The translations under genes were made by a program, and so were the position numbers. From Chloroflexota bacterium (lineage in GTDB: Bacteria > Chloroflexota > Anaerolineae > Anaerolineales > Villigracilaceae): a DNA stretch of 5,961 nt. The stretch lies in the NCBI GenBank assembly GCA_016191985.1, contig JACPVB010000114.1, positions 1-5,961 of the forward strand. The letters run 5' to 3'. The notes below the pieces were generated by a model that saw nothing but the letters and a program-made list of their open reading frames with translations, did no database searches and was not told the DNA's origin. Of this stretch, positions 1-5,947 are shown piece after piece (position 1 is the first letter of the stretch; each line of letters starts with the position of its first letter).

Positions 1-6
1 CCAATT

Positions 7-412
7 TCAATGGTCGGGTGAACACTTGATCTCTTCCGGCTTTTTCTTCAGTTCAGCCACATTCTTCATCTTCCCGGCATCTCGCAGTACACAGGCAGAT
101 GTGGTGAAATATGTGTGGTTTTCCACAAATTTTAATTGTCCTGAAAACCATTGTGCGTCGGTAAACTCCTGACCATAGTGGGCAAGCTCGTGACGTAGGT
201 CGCAATTACGCGACATAAAATCTTCACGGCCCAGCACATCCAAATCGGCGTCCGCCATGATTTGTTCTAGATGAGTCTGTGGAGACTGGGGGAAACGGTT
301 GCCATGATCATGCCTTTGACAATCCGAACCTGTTCGACAGTAAAGCCAAGTTTAGGCAAAACTTCGGATGCCAGCTGTGCGCTGATCGCTTCATGACCAA
401 TCCGCACTTTAA
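7..412 (-). pseudogene. HD-domain metal-dependent phosphohydrolase, C-terminal remnant (frameshifted and truncated)
   Basis: Two overlapping minus-strand frames join into one HD-superfamily tail. The first (412 to about 297) reads ...VRIGHEAISAQLASEVLP, then GFTVEQVRIVKGMIMAT. The second (about 297 to 7) reads RFPQSPQTHLEQI followed by MADADLDVLGRED and ends at a TGA at 7-9. Adding one base at 297/298 restores the family-like MIMAT-RFPQSPQ junction, so one base is missing. The DADLD aspartate is the usual last metal ligand of HD phosphohydrolases; the N-terminal part with the H...HD ligands is absent. The gene stops at the left end of the IS element at 413, and I could not recognise its N-terminal half beyond the right end of that element. 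The ATG at 258 would start only an 83-residue C-terminal fragment and is not the true start. The substrate is unknown. The family call is fairly firm; loss of function is inferred from the missing ligands. Confidence 0.75.
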
Positions 413-428
413 TAACTGATGTTACGCA
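413..428 (+). repeat. Left terminal inverted repeat of the IS701/IS4-group element
   Basis: The 16 bases taactgatgttacgca are perfectly inverted at 1513-1528. The repeat contains the complement of the transposase TAA stop, so the coding region runs into the element end. Confidence 0.85.
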
Positions 429-1479
429 GCCTTGAGGACTTGGAGTTCGTCGTAGGCCACGCGAATCGCCTTGAGGTACAAATGTGCGCGCAAGGCAAAG
501 TGATTGAGACGCCGTTTGATCTTCAGGCATTCCAGTTTGAAGAAAGCATAAAGGGTAGCAAAGACATGATTGTTCTGGGTTACAACCCGGCGCACGGGCG
601 CTTTGCCCAAAGCGGCATTCTGTTTGAGTGATTTGTGGAAGACTTCTATCGGCCACCGTTTTTGATAGGTCGTTAGAATGAACTCCCGTGTCACCGTTGT
701 GTCACTGCAAGCCAGATAGAGAATGCCCGTGCTGCCATCTTTGTTGGTAAAGACTTGGCGCACGAGGCGTACAGGAAAAGGCACGTCTTTGAGCCAGCCT
801 GTAAACAGGGTCTCTTCTTGCCAGGGCAGTTCTTCAATCGAAGTGAAACGGTTGTTTTGGTAATCTTCTGCGCTCACAGCCGCCAAGCGATTGGCTTGCA
901 GCGCACAGACAAAGTCTTTTTTGAGCGTTTCCTTGATGTAGCCCATGTTTTCTTTGGATGAAAACCAAATGTCGAACAAAACAAAGCGAAACTTTAGCTT
1001 GTTTTTTACGCATACTTCCAACAGGGCTCTCAGCAACTCGTTCTTGGTGACCAGACTGGCTCGTTTCTGTTTGTGCGTTTTGAGATCACAGTATTCCAGC
1101 GGCTTGCGGATCAACTCAAAAGCCACTGGGATGGAGATGTCTCCAACCTGATACAGACAGTTGAGCAGATTGAAGCCTTGCACCGCCCGACCTTTGCTGT
1201 GATCATAATGCCAGCACATCACCTCGTTTTCGTCCGTGTAGGGCTTTTCCTGGACGGTGTCGTCAAAGATCAAGACCGCCTCCTCCCGTTCCACCTGGCG
1301 AACCGTTGGCTTGACTTCTTGCCATAGGTCTTTTGACGTATATTCCTCGCCTGATAAGAAACGTGTTACTTGATCATGACTGACTTGTCCGTTCCCATCG
1401 CCGAAAGTCCTGTTGCGGTGGCATATCCAAAGGTGCTGAGCAGATAATCGGTGTACAGTTCTAATTGTGCTTTGTCCAT
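422..1479 (-). pseudogene. IS701/IS4-group DDE transposase, frameshifted near its N-terminus
   Basis: This protein would catalyse cut-and-paste movement of the surrounding element. The main open frame, in frame from about 1393 to 422, carries FDDT (first acidic residue), FDIWF (second) and YQKRWPIEVFHKSLK, which matches the Y-2-R-3-E-6-K signature of IS4-related transposases. The family N-terminus is in another frame: from an ATG at 1479 it reads ...TDYLLSTFGYATATGLSAM, then runs out at a TAA at 1366-1368. The join falls at 1394-1395, where ATG-GG-AAC needs one more base to continue into NGQVSHDQVTRFLS. The repaired protein would be about 352 residues. The 366-residue open frame from 1522 therefore begins with about 40 out-of-frame residues. 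GGAG stands only one base before the ATG at 1479, which is a poorly spaced ribosome site. All catalytic motifs are present, so the break is recent or is a sequence error. I see no slippery heptamer that would support programmed frameshifting. Confidence 0.82.
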
Positions 1480-1512
1480 GCTCCAATCTTATCCGATTTC
1501 GCAACTGCTTCG

Positions 1513-1528
1513 TGCGTAACATCAGTTA
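1513..1528 (-). repeat. Right terminal inverted repeat of the IS701/IS4-group element
   Basis: Exact complement of 413-428. The flanking TTAA at 1530-1533 matches the TTAA at 409-412 and is the likely target duplication, with one extra base (c1529) between repeat and duplication. Confidence 0.85.
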
Positions 1529-1553
1529 CTTAAGAGCCACCGGAAATATAAAA

Positions 1554-1583
1554 GTGCATCCAATCGTGAATCACCGGATGCAC
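1554..1583. repeat. Nested inverted repeat / hairpin
   Basis: gtgcatcc (1554-1561) pairs perfectly with ggatgcac (1576-1583). The loop contains a second small palindrome, gtga-a-tcac (1566-1574). There is no T-run on either side, so it does not look like an intrinsic terminator. It lies 21 bp outside the IS right end. Its role is unknown. Confidence 0.55.
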
Positions 1584-1749
1584 TAATGAGATTATTCATC
1601 GAATACTTTGGCTGGCGGAAATGGAATCAGGAATTGCTCCGCCCAACGCGACCATTGCCGAGCACAGAATCGGCGCCAGAAAATTATGCACTGAGAGATT
1701 TTTGTATTTCATGTCGGGAGCGAATTTTAGATTGTCTGACAGGTGAGGC

Positions 1750-1770
1750 AAGGGATGAATGTAATCCCTT
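1750..1770. repeat. Short hairpin in decayed region
   Basis: aagggat (1750-1756) and atccctt (1764-1770) are perfect complements with a 7-base loop. No T-tract follows and no gene ends nearby, so no function is assigned. Confidence 0.4.
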
Positions 1771-1870
1771 TGTATGTCAATCGCCCCCCCTTGGAAATCT
1801 ACAAATTCTAAGGCTACTGTGTCTAGCTGATTAGGAAACCTATTGCAGAGGGACTCCATCTCTTTGTGGA

Positions 1871-2080
1871 TTCCCCCGCTGAAAAACAAACATGTTTTCG
1901 CCCTGCCTTGTCGGCTTCATAGTGCATAGGGTCGGCTTGATTGGTCAACTCCGTGGGCGATGAACGTCGAAATCAGTGCCAAGTGGGACAGACCTTACAG
2001 CCCGCCCAAGCTTCGCCCAATATCGCTTTCATCAAATTCATATCGGCAATCTCGATTGAACTGACAGTAAGGGTAATTTT
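1871..2080 (-). pseudogene. Degraded C-terminal remnant of a GGDEF (diguanylate cyclase) domain
   Basis: One minus-strand frame reads KITLTVSSIEIADM (2080-2039) and, further on, NQADPMHYEADKAGRKHV followed by CFSAGE (about 1942-1871). These resemble the two closing motifs of GGDEF domains: the T-V-S-I-G-x-A strand, and the A-D-x-A-M/L-Y-x-A-K-x-x-G-R-N helix. Both are in the same frame, separated by a TGA at 1973-1975. The linker is longer than usual and several conserved positions are changed (for example PMHY where AMY is expected). The GG(D/E)EF signature itself is not visible upstream, and the frame soon meets the TetR terminator region. GGDEF proteins make cyclic di-GMP; this fragment could not. 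The assignment rests on short motifs only, so chance resemblance is possible. Confidence 0.45.
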
Positions 2081-2176
2081 GGGGCAAAGATCTTTGGTAG
2101 AAATGCTTCTTTCCCAATCCTTTCTCCTACCTATTGATAAACAATAAGAATTACGTCAAAGTAGGGGTCTACAATA

Positions 2177-2206
2177 AACATCCGAAGCTCATCTGCTTCG
2201 GATGTT
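2177..2206 (-). terminator. Probable intrinsic terminator of the tetR gene
   Basis: A perfect 12-bp stem (aacatccgaagc, 2177-2188, with gcttcggatgtt, 2195-2206) encloses a 6-base loop. It starts 18 bp past the regulator stop codon. On the minus strand it is followed by a short T-rich stretch (ttattg). On the plus strand a tttt lies a few bases beyond. The U-tract is modest, so termination strength is uncertain. Confidence 0.72.
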
Positions 2207-2223
2207 GAGATGATTTTCCAATT

Positions 2224-2802
2224 TCATGCAAACTGTTCCAAGTTAACCGCCACGAGCGGCAGCGCCTCGTCGACAAATTTATCCAGGGCGGGGCGTTTTT
2301 TCAAGTGGCCGTAATAGGAGGCAAGGCCATAGATCGACCACGTAGCAACCGTGGCGGGGAGATCGGTTTGGATTTTCGTGCCTGTCTGTTTCAACCAATA
2401 GGATAACAGCTCAAAGAGAATGCTCTTGATCGTTCTTTCCGTCAGTGATTCGAATTGCTCGTGCGGCTGGGCGCATCCGCCGTGGATGTGCCCATGGAAC
2501 TCGCACACTACAAGGATCAGATTCTTCAAGTTCTCAGGAGTGTAATGACAGGCATTCAAAGTTCGCTTCTCGATTTCCTGCCGGAATAGATGCGCAACCG
2601 AATAATCCAGCAGAGCATGCTTATCCGGAAAGTGCAGATAAAACGTACCCCGGTTGATATCAGCCTTCGTGGCGATATCCTGCACCGAAATGGATTCGAA
2701 TCCCTTTTCCGCGAGGAGACTCTCGAATGCTTGCAGGATCAAGATGCGTGTCCGCTTGATGCGGGGATCCAGTTTTTCTTCTTCGTTTGGGTTAGACAAC
2801 AT
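2224..2802 (-). CDS. TetR-family transcriptional repressor
   Basis: The protein has 192 residues, usual for the family. Residues about 14-66 form the TetR DNA-binding domain, with the helix-turn-helix around SVQDIATKADINRGTFYLHF (39-58) followed by the typical PDKHALLD. The rest is helical and should bind ligand and dimerise. It includes a Cys/His-rich patch, CEFHGHIHGGC at 100-110 with H114 just after. This could sense thiol-reactive compounds or a metal, although that is only inference. GGAG (2808-2811) lies 5 bases upstream of the ATG and supports this start. The gene is divergent from the doxX-oxidoreductase-VOC operon and shares a 135-bp control region containing inverted repeats, so local control of that operon and itself is likely. 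A hairpin terminator follows the stop. The inducer cannot be read from sequence; quinones or catechols are the guess from context. Confidence 0.93.
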   Translation of the reverse strand: MLSNPNEEEKLDPRIKRTRILILQAFESLLAEKGFESISVQDIATKADINRGTFYLHFPDKHALLDYSVAHLFRQEIEKRTLNACHYTPENLKNLILVVCEFHGHIHGGCAQPHEQFESLTERTIKSILFELLSYWLKQTGTKIQTDLPATVATWSIYGLASYYGHLKKRPALDKFVDEALPLVAVNLEQFA

Positions 2803-2813
2803 TTTTGCTCCAG

Positions 2814-2829
2814 TGTTGATTATTCAACA
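2814..2829. promoter_or_regulatory. Candidate TetR operator (tgttga-N4-tcaaca)
   Basis: A perfect 6-bp inverted repeat with a 4-bp spacer lies 11 bp upstream of the tetR start. On the minus strand its centre contains AATAAT (2819-2824), a possible -10 for tetR, with a weak TCATCA -35 placed 17 bp away. Binding here would give autorepression. The half-site tcaaca recurs at 2861-2866 inside the doxX promoter. Confidence 0.55.
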
Positions 2830-2847
2830 AAATCACTCTTTTGATGA

Positions 2848-2876
2848 TTGACTTTGAAAATCAACAGGTGTATATT
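2848..2876 (+). promoter_or_regulatory. Sigma-70 promoter of the doxX operon
   Basis: TTGACT (2848-2853) and TATATT (2871-2876) match the -35 and -10 consensus at 5/6 each, with an optimal 17-bp spacer. Transcription would begin near 2883 and give a leader of about 55 bases before doxX. A small inverted repeat, TTGA-AAA-TCAA, fills the spacer, which is a common place for repressor binding. Confidence 0.68.
2854..2864. promoter_or_regulatory. Candidate operator between -35 and -10 of the doxX promoter
   Basis: ttga-aaa-tcaa is a perfect 4-bp inverted repeat with the same TTGA/TCAA core as the palindrome at 2814-2829. A repressor bound here would block RNA polymerase. The site is short, so it is less certain than the other palindrome. 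Confidence 0.42.
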
Positions 2877-2914
2877 ATTGAACATAAGTTGCTTAGTTAA
2901 CAACTGTATATTAT
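2869..2914 (+). repeat. Direct repeat tgtatattat in the control region, with flanking inverted repeat
   Basis: tgtatattat occurs at 2869-2878 (overlapping the -10) and again at 2905-2914, 36 bp apart. Between them agttg (2887-2891) and caact (2901-2905) form an inverted repeat, and gttaac (2896-2901) is a palindrome. Both direct repeats are preceded by a caac/caaca half-site. These could be additional regulator contacts or a duplicated promoter element. Confidence 0.4.
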
Positions 2915-2937
2915 CACTCAATTCAAGGAGAGTCAAG

Positions 2938-3306
2938 ATGAATATCGCACTATGGATTGCACAAGGTTTGCTCGCTGCCATGTACTTGATGGCGGGAGTC
3001 ATGAAAGCACTTCAGACTTCTAAAGCCAGGGAACAATTCCCCTGGGCAAAGAACCGTTCGGACGGATTTATCCGCTTCGTGGGGATCTCAGAGTTGCTCG
3101 GCGGGGTGGGGCTGATCCTGCCGCTGGTCACAGGCATCCTGCCCTGGCTGACGGTCCTTGCCGCAATCGGTCTCACGCTGATCCAGCTGCTGGCAATTTT
3201 CACGGTTCATTTGCCGAAGAAGGAATATAACGTGATCCCGGTCAATGTCGTGTTGGCGGCGCTCGCCGTGTTTGTCGTCATCGGGCGCTGGTCAATTTTT
3301 CAATAA
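2938..3306 (+). CDS. DoxX-family inner-membrane protein (CatD-like)
   Basis: This is a 122-residue hydrophobic protein with four predicted membrane helices at about 3-24, 45-65, 69-91 and 99-117, the length and layout of small DoxX-family proteins. The family includes CatD of Bacillus subtilis, which is co-transcribed with a catechol-2,3-dioxygenase and is linked to thiol and quinone stress; its biochemical role is unsettled. The start at 2938 is chosen because AAGGAG (2925-2930) lies 7 bases upstream and the protein then opens directly with a membrane helix. The longer frame from the ATG at 2848 would begin inside the promoter. It is the first gene of the operon, with 37 bp before the oxidoreductase. 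Expression is probably controlled by the divergent TetR repressor. A role beside quinone or catechol detoxification is inferred from neighbours. Confidence 0.88.
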   Translation: MNIALWIAQGLLAAMYLMAGVMKALQTSKAREQFPWAKNRSDGFIRFVGISELLGGVGLILPLVTGILPWLTVLAAIGLTLIQLLAIFTVHLPKKEYNVIPVNVVLAALAVFVVIGRWSIFQ

Positions 3307-3343
3307 TCCGTTGTTCAACCATTAGAAATAGAAGGAGAAAATC

Positions 3344-4255
3344 ATGAAAGCTGTACGAGTTAATGAATGGGCAAAACCTGTGAACGTCGAAGAAATACCC
3401 CAGCCCTCCCCTGCGAACGACGAAGTGCTGGTACGAGTCCATGCCGCCGGCGTAGACCCGATGGAAGCCGGGGTCGCCGCAGGTTATTTACAGTCGATGT
3501 TAAGTGTTCCGCTCACGCTGGGACGTAACTTTGCAGGCGAAGTCGTCGCCGTCGGGGAGGACGTGAAGCATGTCAAGCCCGGGGACGCTGTGTACGGAAT
3601 GAGCCCCATTCAAGCCACCTTTGCAGAGTATGCGGCGGTCAAGGCGCACGGCGTGGCGCACAAGCCAAAGTCCCTTGACGATGTTCAGGCTGCCGCCGTC
3701 CCGGTTGTTGGTCTGAGCGCCTGGCAGGCGCTAGTAGACCTGGCGAAGCTGCAAAAGGGTGAGCGCATCCTCATTCATGGAGCAGGCGGCGGGATCGGCA
3801 CCTTCGCCGTTCAGCTGGCGAAAGACATCGGCGCGTATGTGATCGGCAATGAGAAAGCAGACAACATTGCGTTTGTCCGGCAACTGGGCGCCGATGAAGT
3901 CATCGACGCGGAGAGCCAGCGCTTTGAAGATGTCGTAGATAAAGTAGATGTGGTCCTCGATCTCGTCCGCGGAGAATATGTGGAACGCTCCTATAACATC
4001 CTCAAGCCAAGAGGGCGTTATGTGACCACAGCTAACATGCTGCCTGAGGGCGCCGGTAAAGAGCAGGGCATCGTGGCGATGGGCCATTTTACGCAGCCCA
4101 CCGTCGAAGAACTCACAAAGCTGGCAGAAGCCATCGACGCCGGCAAGCTCAAGGTCTTCGTCAGCCGCACATTCCCCATCGAAGAAGCCCAGACGGCGCT
4201 TTACTACCAGCCTGAAGCAGGTTCACCTGGTAAGGTCGTCATTCAAATTCAATAA
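3344..4255 (+). CDS. Zinc-independent MDR-superfamily NADP-dependent oxidoreductase (quinone reductase-like)
   Basis: The 303-residue protein begins with a GroES-like fold (about 1-120, including GRNFAGEVVAVG at 60-71) and has a Rossmann nucleotide-binding fold (about 121-250) with GAGGGIGTFAVQLAK at 146-160. This glycine-rich loop is typical of NAD(P)H-binding zeta-crystallin/quinone oxidoreductases. The cysteine ligands of catalytic and structural zinc in alcohol dehydrogenases are absent, so it should act on quinones, enones or similar electrophiles by hydride transfer in the cytoplasm. Length is slightly short for the family, but both ends look complete. AAGGAG (3332-3337) is 6 bases before the ATG. 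It follows the DoxX gene by 37 bp and precedes the VOC gene by 20 bp, so it is most likely co-transcribed. Exact substrate is unknown; crotonyl-CoA-type or alkenal reductase activity cannot be excluded. Confidence 0.9.
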   Translation: MKAVRVNEWAKPVNVEEIPQPSPANDEVLVRVHAAGVDPMEAGVAAGYLQSMLSVPLTLGRNFAGEVVAVGEDVKHVKPGDAVYGMSPIQATFAEYAAVKAHGVAHKPKSLDDVQAAAVPVVGLSAWQALVDLAKLQKGERILIHGAGGGIGTFAVQLAKDIGAYVIGNEKADNIAFVRQLGADEVIDAESQRFEDVVDKVDVVLDLVRGEYVERSYNILKPRGRYVTTANMLPEGAGKEQGIVAMGHFTQPTVEELTKLAEAIDAGKLKVFVSRTFPIEEAQTALYYQPEAGSPGKVVIQIQ

Positions 4256-4275
4256 GCTACGGAAAGAAAGTAAGA

Positions 4276-4902
4276 ATGAATCAAACACAGACCGCAGAGA
4301 GAACAGAGTTCTCCATACATCCTGCAGCGCATATCGGATATGTTTCGCTGAGTGTCGCAAATCTTGAGAACCAGATCGACTTTTATCGACAGAATCTTGG
4401 GTTTCAACTTCACTGGCGGGATGGAAAAAAAGCAGGCTTGGGCGCGGGAGAGCAGGATCTGCTCAGGCTCACCGAGTTGCCCGGCGCGCGTTCTGTGCGC
4501 GGCGTCACCGGTCTCTATCACACAGCATTCCTATTCCCAACCCGCCTGGCGCTGGCTCAGGTCATTGAAAATATCGTCGAGACACGCACTCGCATCCAGG
4601 GCGGCAGCAACCACGGCACCCATCTGGCGCTCTATCTGCCCGATGCGGAAGGCAACGGCATCGAACTGGCCTGGGATTTTCCGCGACCCGTTTGGGAACC
4701 CATAGTGGAAAAGATGCGTGCAGGCAAGATGCAGGAATTGATGAATGTGGCGCGCCAGCCGTTGGATATCGATGGACTGCTCGCGGAAGCGCAGAGTGCA
4801 TCTACCCCCTGGGCAGGTCTGCCCGCGGGAACGTCCGTTGGGCATGTACATTTACATGTAGCCGATCTCCACGCGACAAAGCAGTTCGGCTTTGGTGCAT
4901 AA
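4276..4902 (+). pseudogene. CatE-like VOC-family dioxygenase, 3' end removed by IS insertion
   Basis: Residues about 18-135 form a complete VOC (glyoxalase/extradiol dioxygenase) module: HIGYVSLSV, FYRQNLGFQLHWRDG, GLYHTAF and a GNGIEL end with H82 and E130. A linker like that of catechol-2,3-dioxygenase relatives (LDIDGLLAEA) leads to the second module, which begins SVGHVHLHVADL and stops at ATKQF. The last four residues (GFGA) and the TAA come from the left end of the IS903-like element at 4888. Relatives such as Bacillus CatE are near 285 residues, so about 80 are lost, including the remaining metal ligands expected in the second module. In two-module extradiol enzymes that module usually holds the iron site. 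The first module also has Y22 where relatives often have a metal-binding His. Loss of activity is therefore likely. The ribosome site (ggaaag, 4261-4266) is weak; translation may follow from the upstream gene. Confidence 0.85.
4888..4900 (+). repeat. Left terminal inverted repeat of the IS903-like element
   Basis: ggctttggtgcat, perfectly inverted at 5948-5960. It supplies the last codons and, just beyond, the stop of the truncated VOC gene. Confidence 0.88.
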
Positions 4903-4942
4903 ATCAGACCATAGGCGCAATCCATCCATCAACCTCGGGCAA

Positions 4943-5905
4943 TTATGCAAGCTTGTAGGCATGCGGCATGCCCAGGTGCGTCATTTTGTTGAGCGCCGCA
5001 CAACGGATTAATGCCTGCGTGGTCTGTGTTTCAATCAAGCGTGCCGAGAGTTCGTCTCCGAAGATGGTTTTCAGGCGAAACATGGCCGTTTCTGCTAACG
5101 AGCGAACATGATAACCGGATTTCTCCTTCCATTCTTTGCGTCCGTGCTTGCGAATGGAGCGTAAATTCTCATCGCGTTTGAGACGCTCTGCTTTGGTGTT
5201 GCCGTGTTTCCAGATGCGCGCATTCTTGCGTGGTGGAATCAAAATATCCACGTCCGGCGAGTGCGCATTTAGACTGTCATAGACCTTGCGTTTATCATAT
5301 GCGCCATCCGCAGCAAACTTGTCAATCTCTGGTTCGATCTGTGCCAACAAGGCTTCCGCGGCTTCGTCATCGCTCACGCTGTTTTCCGTCAGGAGTACGG
5401 CTTGGATTTCGCCATCTTCGGGATTGGCGCCCACATGCAATTTGCGCCACGTGCGCCTCTTCGAGACGCCATGCTGGCGCACTTTCCACTCGCCTTCGCC
5501 ATAGATCTTCAAGCCCGTGCTGTCCATGACGATGTTCAGGCTTTGGTTGGTTTTCTTTGGCAGGTTCACCTTCAACTTCTTGCCGCGTTTGGATAAGGTT
5601 GAATGATCTGGCACCGGCAAGCCAATCTTCAGCATGGCAAACAAGGAACGCATGAAGCCTTCGGTTTGGCGGTTCGTCAAATGGAACACTTCTTTCACAG
5701 TCAGCATGATCTCAATCGCCTTGTCGCTGTAGTCAAATTGACTGCCGCGTTGCTTTTCGCCAGTGTAGAGCCAGTTCTTTTCAAATCTGTCCGACAACCA
5801 GAACGTGATCGAGCCGCGCTGCACCAGCGCTTTGTCGTATTCAGACCAGTTCTTGACACGGTATAATGCTTTTTGGCGTGAGTGTGGCTTTGTTTGTTTA
5901 GGCAT
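4943..5905 (-). CDS. IS5-family (IS903 group) DDE transposase
   Basis: The 320-residue protein, close to the 307 of IS903, appears complete. The catalytic triad is visible: D128 in NIVMDSTGLKIYGEGEWK, D200 in AADGAYD, and E272 in YHVRSLAETAMFRLK, which fits Y-2-R-3-E-6-K. KVRQHGVSKRRTWRKLHV and the ending LNKMTHLGMP also resemble the IS903 protein. It would bind the element ends and carry out cut-and-paste transposition. On the minus strand TTGACA (5936-5941) and TAACTT (5913-5918) with a 17-bp spacer form a promoter whose start point falls next to the ATG at 5905. No Shine-Dalgarno sequence is visible, so the message may be leaderless or nearly so. The gene reads towards the disrupted VOC gene, opposite to the operon. 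Confidence 0.95.
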   Translation of the reverse strand: MPKQTKPHSRQKALYRVKNWSEYDKALVQRGSITFWLSDRFEKNWLYTGEKQRGSQFDYSDKAIEIMLTVKEVFHLTNRQTEGFMRSLFAMLKIGLPVPDHSTLSKRGKKLKVNLPKKTNQSLNIVMDSTGLKIYGEGEWKVRQHGVSKRRTWRKLHVGANPEDGEIQAVLLTENSVSDDEAAEALLAQIEPEIDKFAADGAYDKRKVYDSLNAHSPDVDILIPPRKNARIWKHGNTKAERLKRDENLRSIRKHGRKEWKEKSGYHVRSLAETAMFRLKTIFGDELSARLIETQTTQALIRCAALNKMTHLGMPHAYKLA

Positions 5906-5912
5906 AAACCCA

Positions 5913-5941
5913 AAGTTACAGGCTCACGCCACTTTTGTCAA
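5913..5941 (-). promoter_or_regulatory. Promoter of the IS903-like transposase
   Basis: On the minus strand a perfect -35 TTGACA (5936-5941) and a -10 TAACTT (5913-5918) are separated by 17 bp. The expected start, about 7 bases past the -10, is near 5906, directly at the initiation codon. Confidence 0.6.
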
Positions 5942-5947
5942 ACCTTC

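Larger units (their letters stand above)
413..1529 (-). mobile_element. IS701/IS4-group insertion sequence, about 1.12 kb
   Basis: The element is bounded by perfect 16-bp inverted repeats (taactgatgttacgca at 413-428 and its complement at 1513-1528) around a single DDE transposase gene. TTAA lies directly left (409-412) and, one base beyond the right repeat, directly right (1530-1533). This fits a 4-bp duplication of the YTAR type reported for the IS701 family, if the right end is 1529. The one-base asymmetry between the ends could be a lost base at the left tip. The transposase stop codon (422-424) lies inside the left repeat. The element cuts the HD phosphohydrolase gene. It is probably immobile on its own, because the transposase frame is broken. 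Confidence 0.8.
1534..1870. other. Gene-free stretch with hairpins, no recognisable product
   Basis: No frame here gives a recognisable protein. Two open frames (1586-1834 plus; 1596-1889 minus) lack family motifs, convincing ribosome sites or protein-like composition. The stretch holds two hairpins and a run of seven C at 1784-1790. It may once have carried the N-terminal half of the HD gene, but I could not find HD motifs in any minus-strand frame. Most likely it is decayed sequence. Confidence 0.5.

Noticed and set aside
267..656. Single 129-residue minus-strand gene across the IS left end
   Set aside because: It joins antisense-frame IS sequence to the HD remnant; only the part from 412 downward has HD character.
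1366..1479. Programmed -1 frameshifting to make the IS701-like transposase
   Set aside because: No slippery heptamer near 1394-1398 and no clear downstream stem; a missing base explains it more simply.
1586..1834. 82-residue plus-strand open frame
   Set aside because: Composition not protein-like, no family resemblance and no start signals.
1596..1889. 97-residue minus-strand open frame in the gene-free region
   Set aside because: No recognisable motif, no good ribosome site, and it overlaps in another frame the better-supported GGDEF-like remnant.
2848..2937. Upstream extension of the DoxX frame from the ATG at 2848 (30 extra residues)
   Set aside because: It begins inside the -35 element, lacks a ribosome site, and a strong AAGGAG stands 7 bases before the ATG at 2938.
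4531..4958. Several overlapping open frames opposite or beside the VOC gene
   Set aside because: They are shadows of the VOC coding frame, with no motifs of their own.
4958..4972. Palindrome ggcatgc-g-gcatgcc as a regulatory site or terminator
   Set aside because: It lies inside the transposase coding sequence near its 3' end and has no T-tract.
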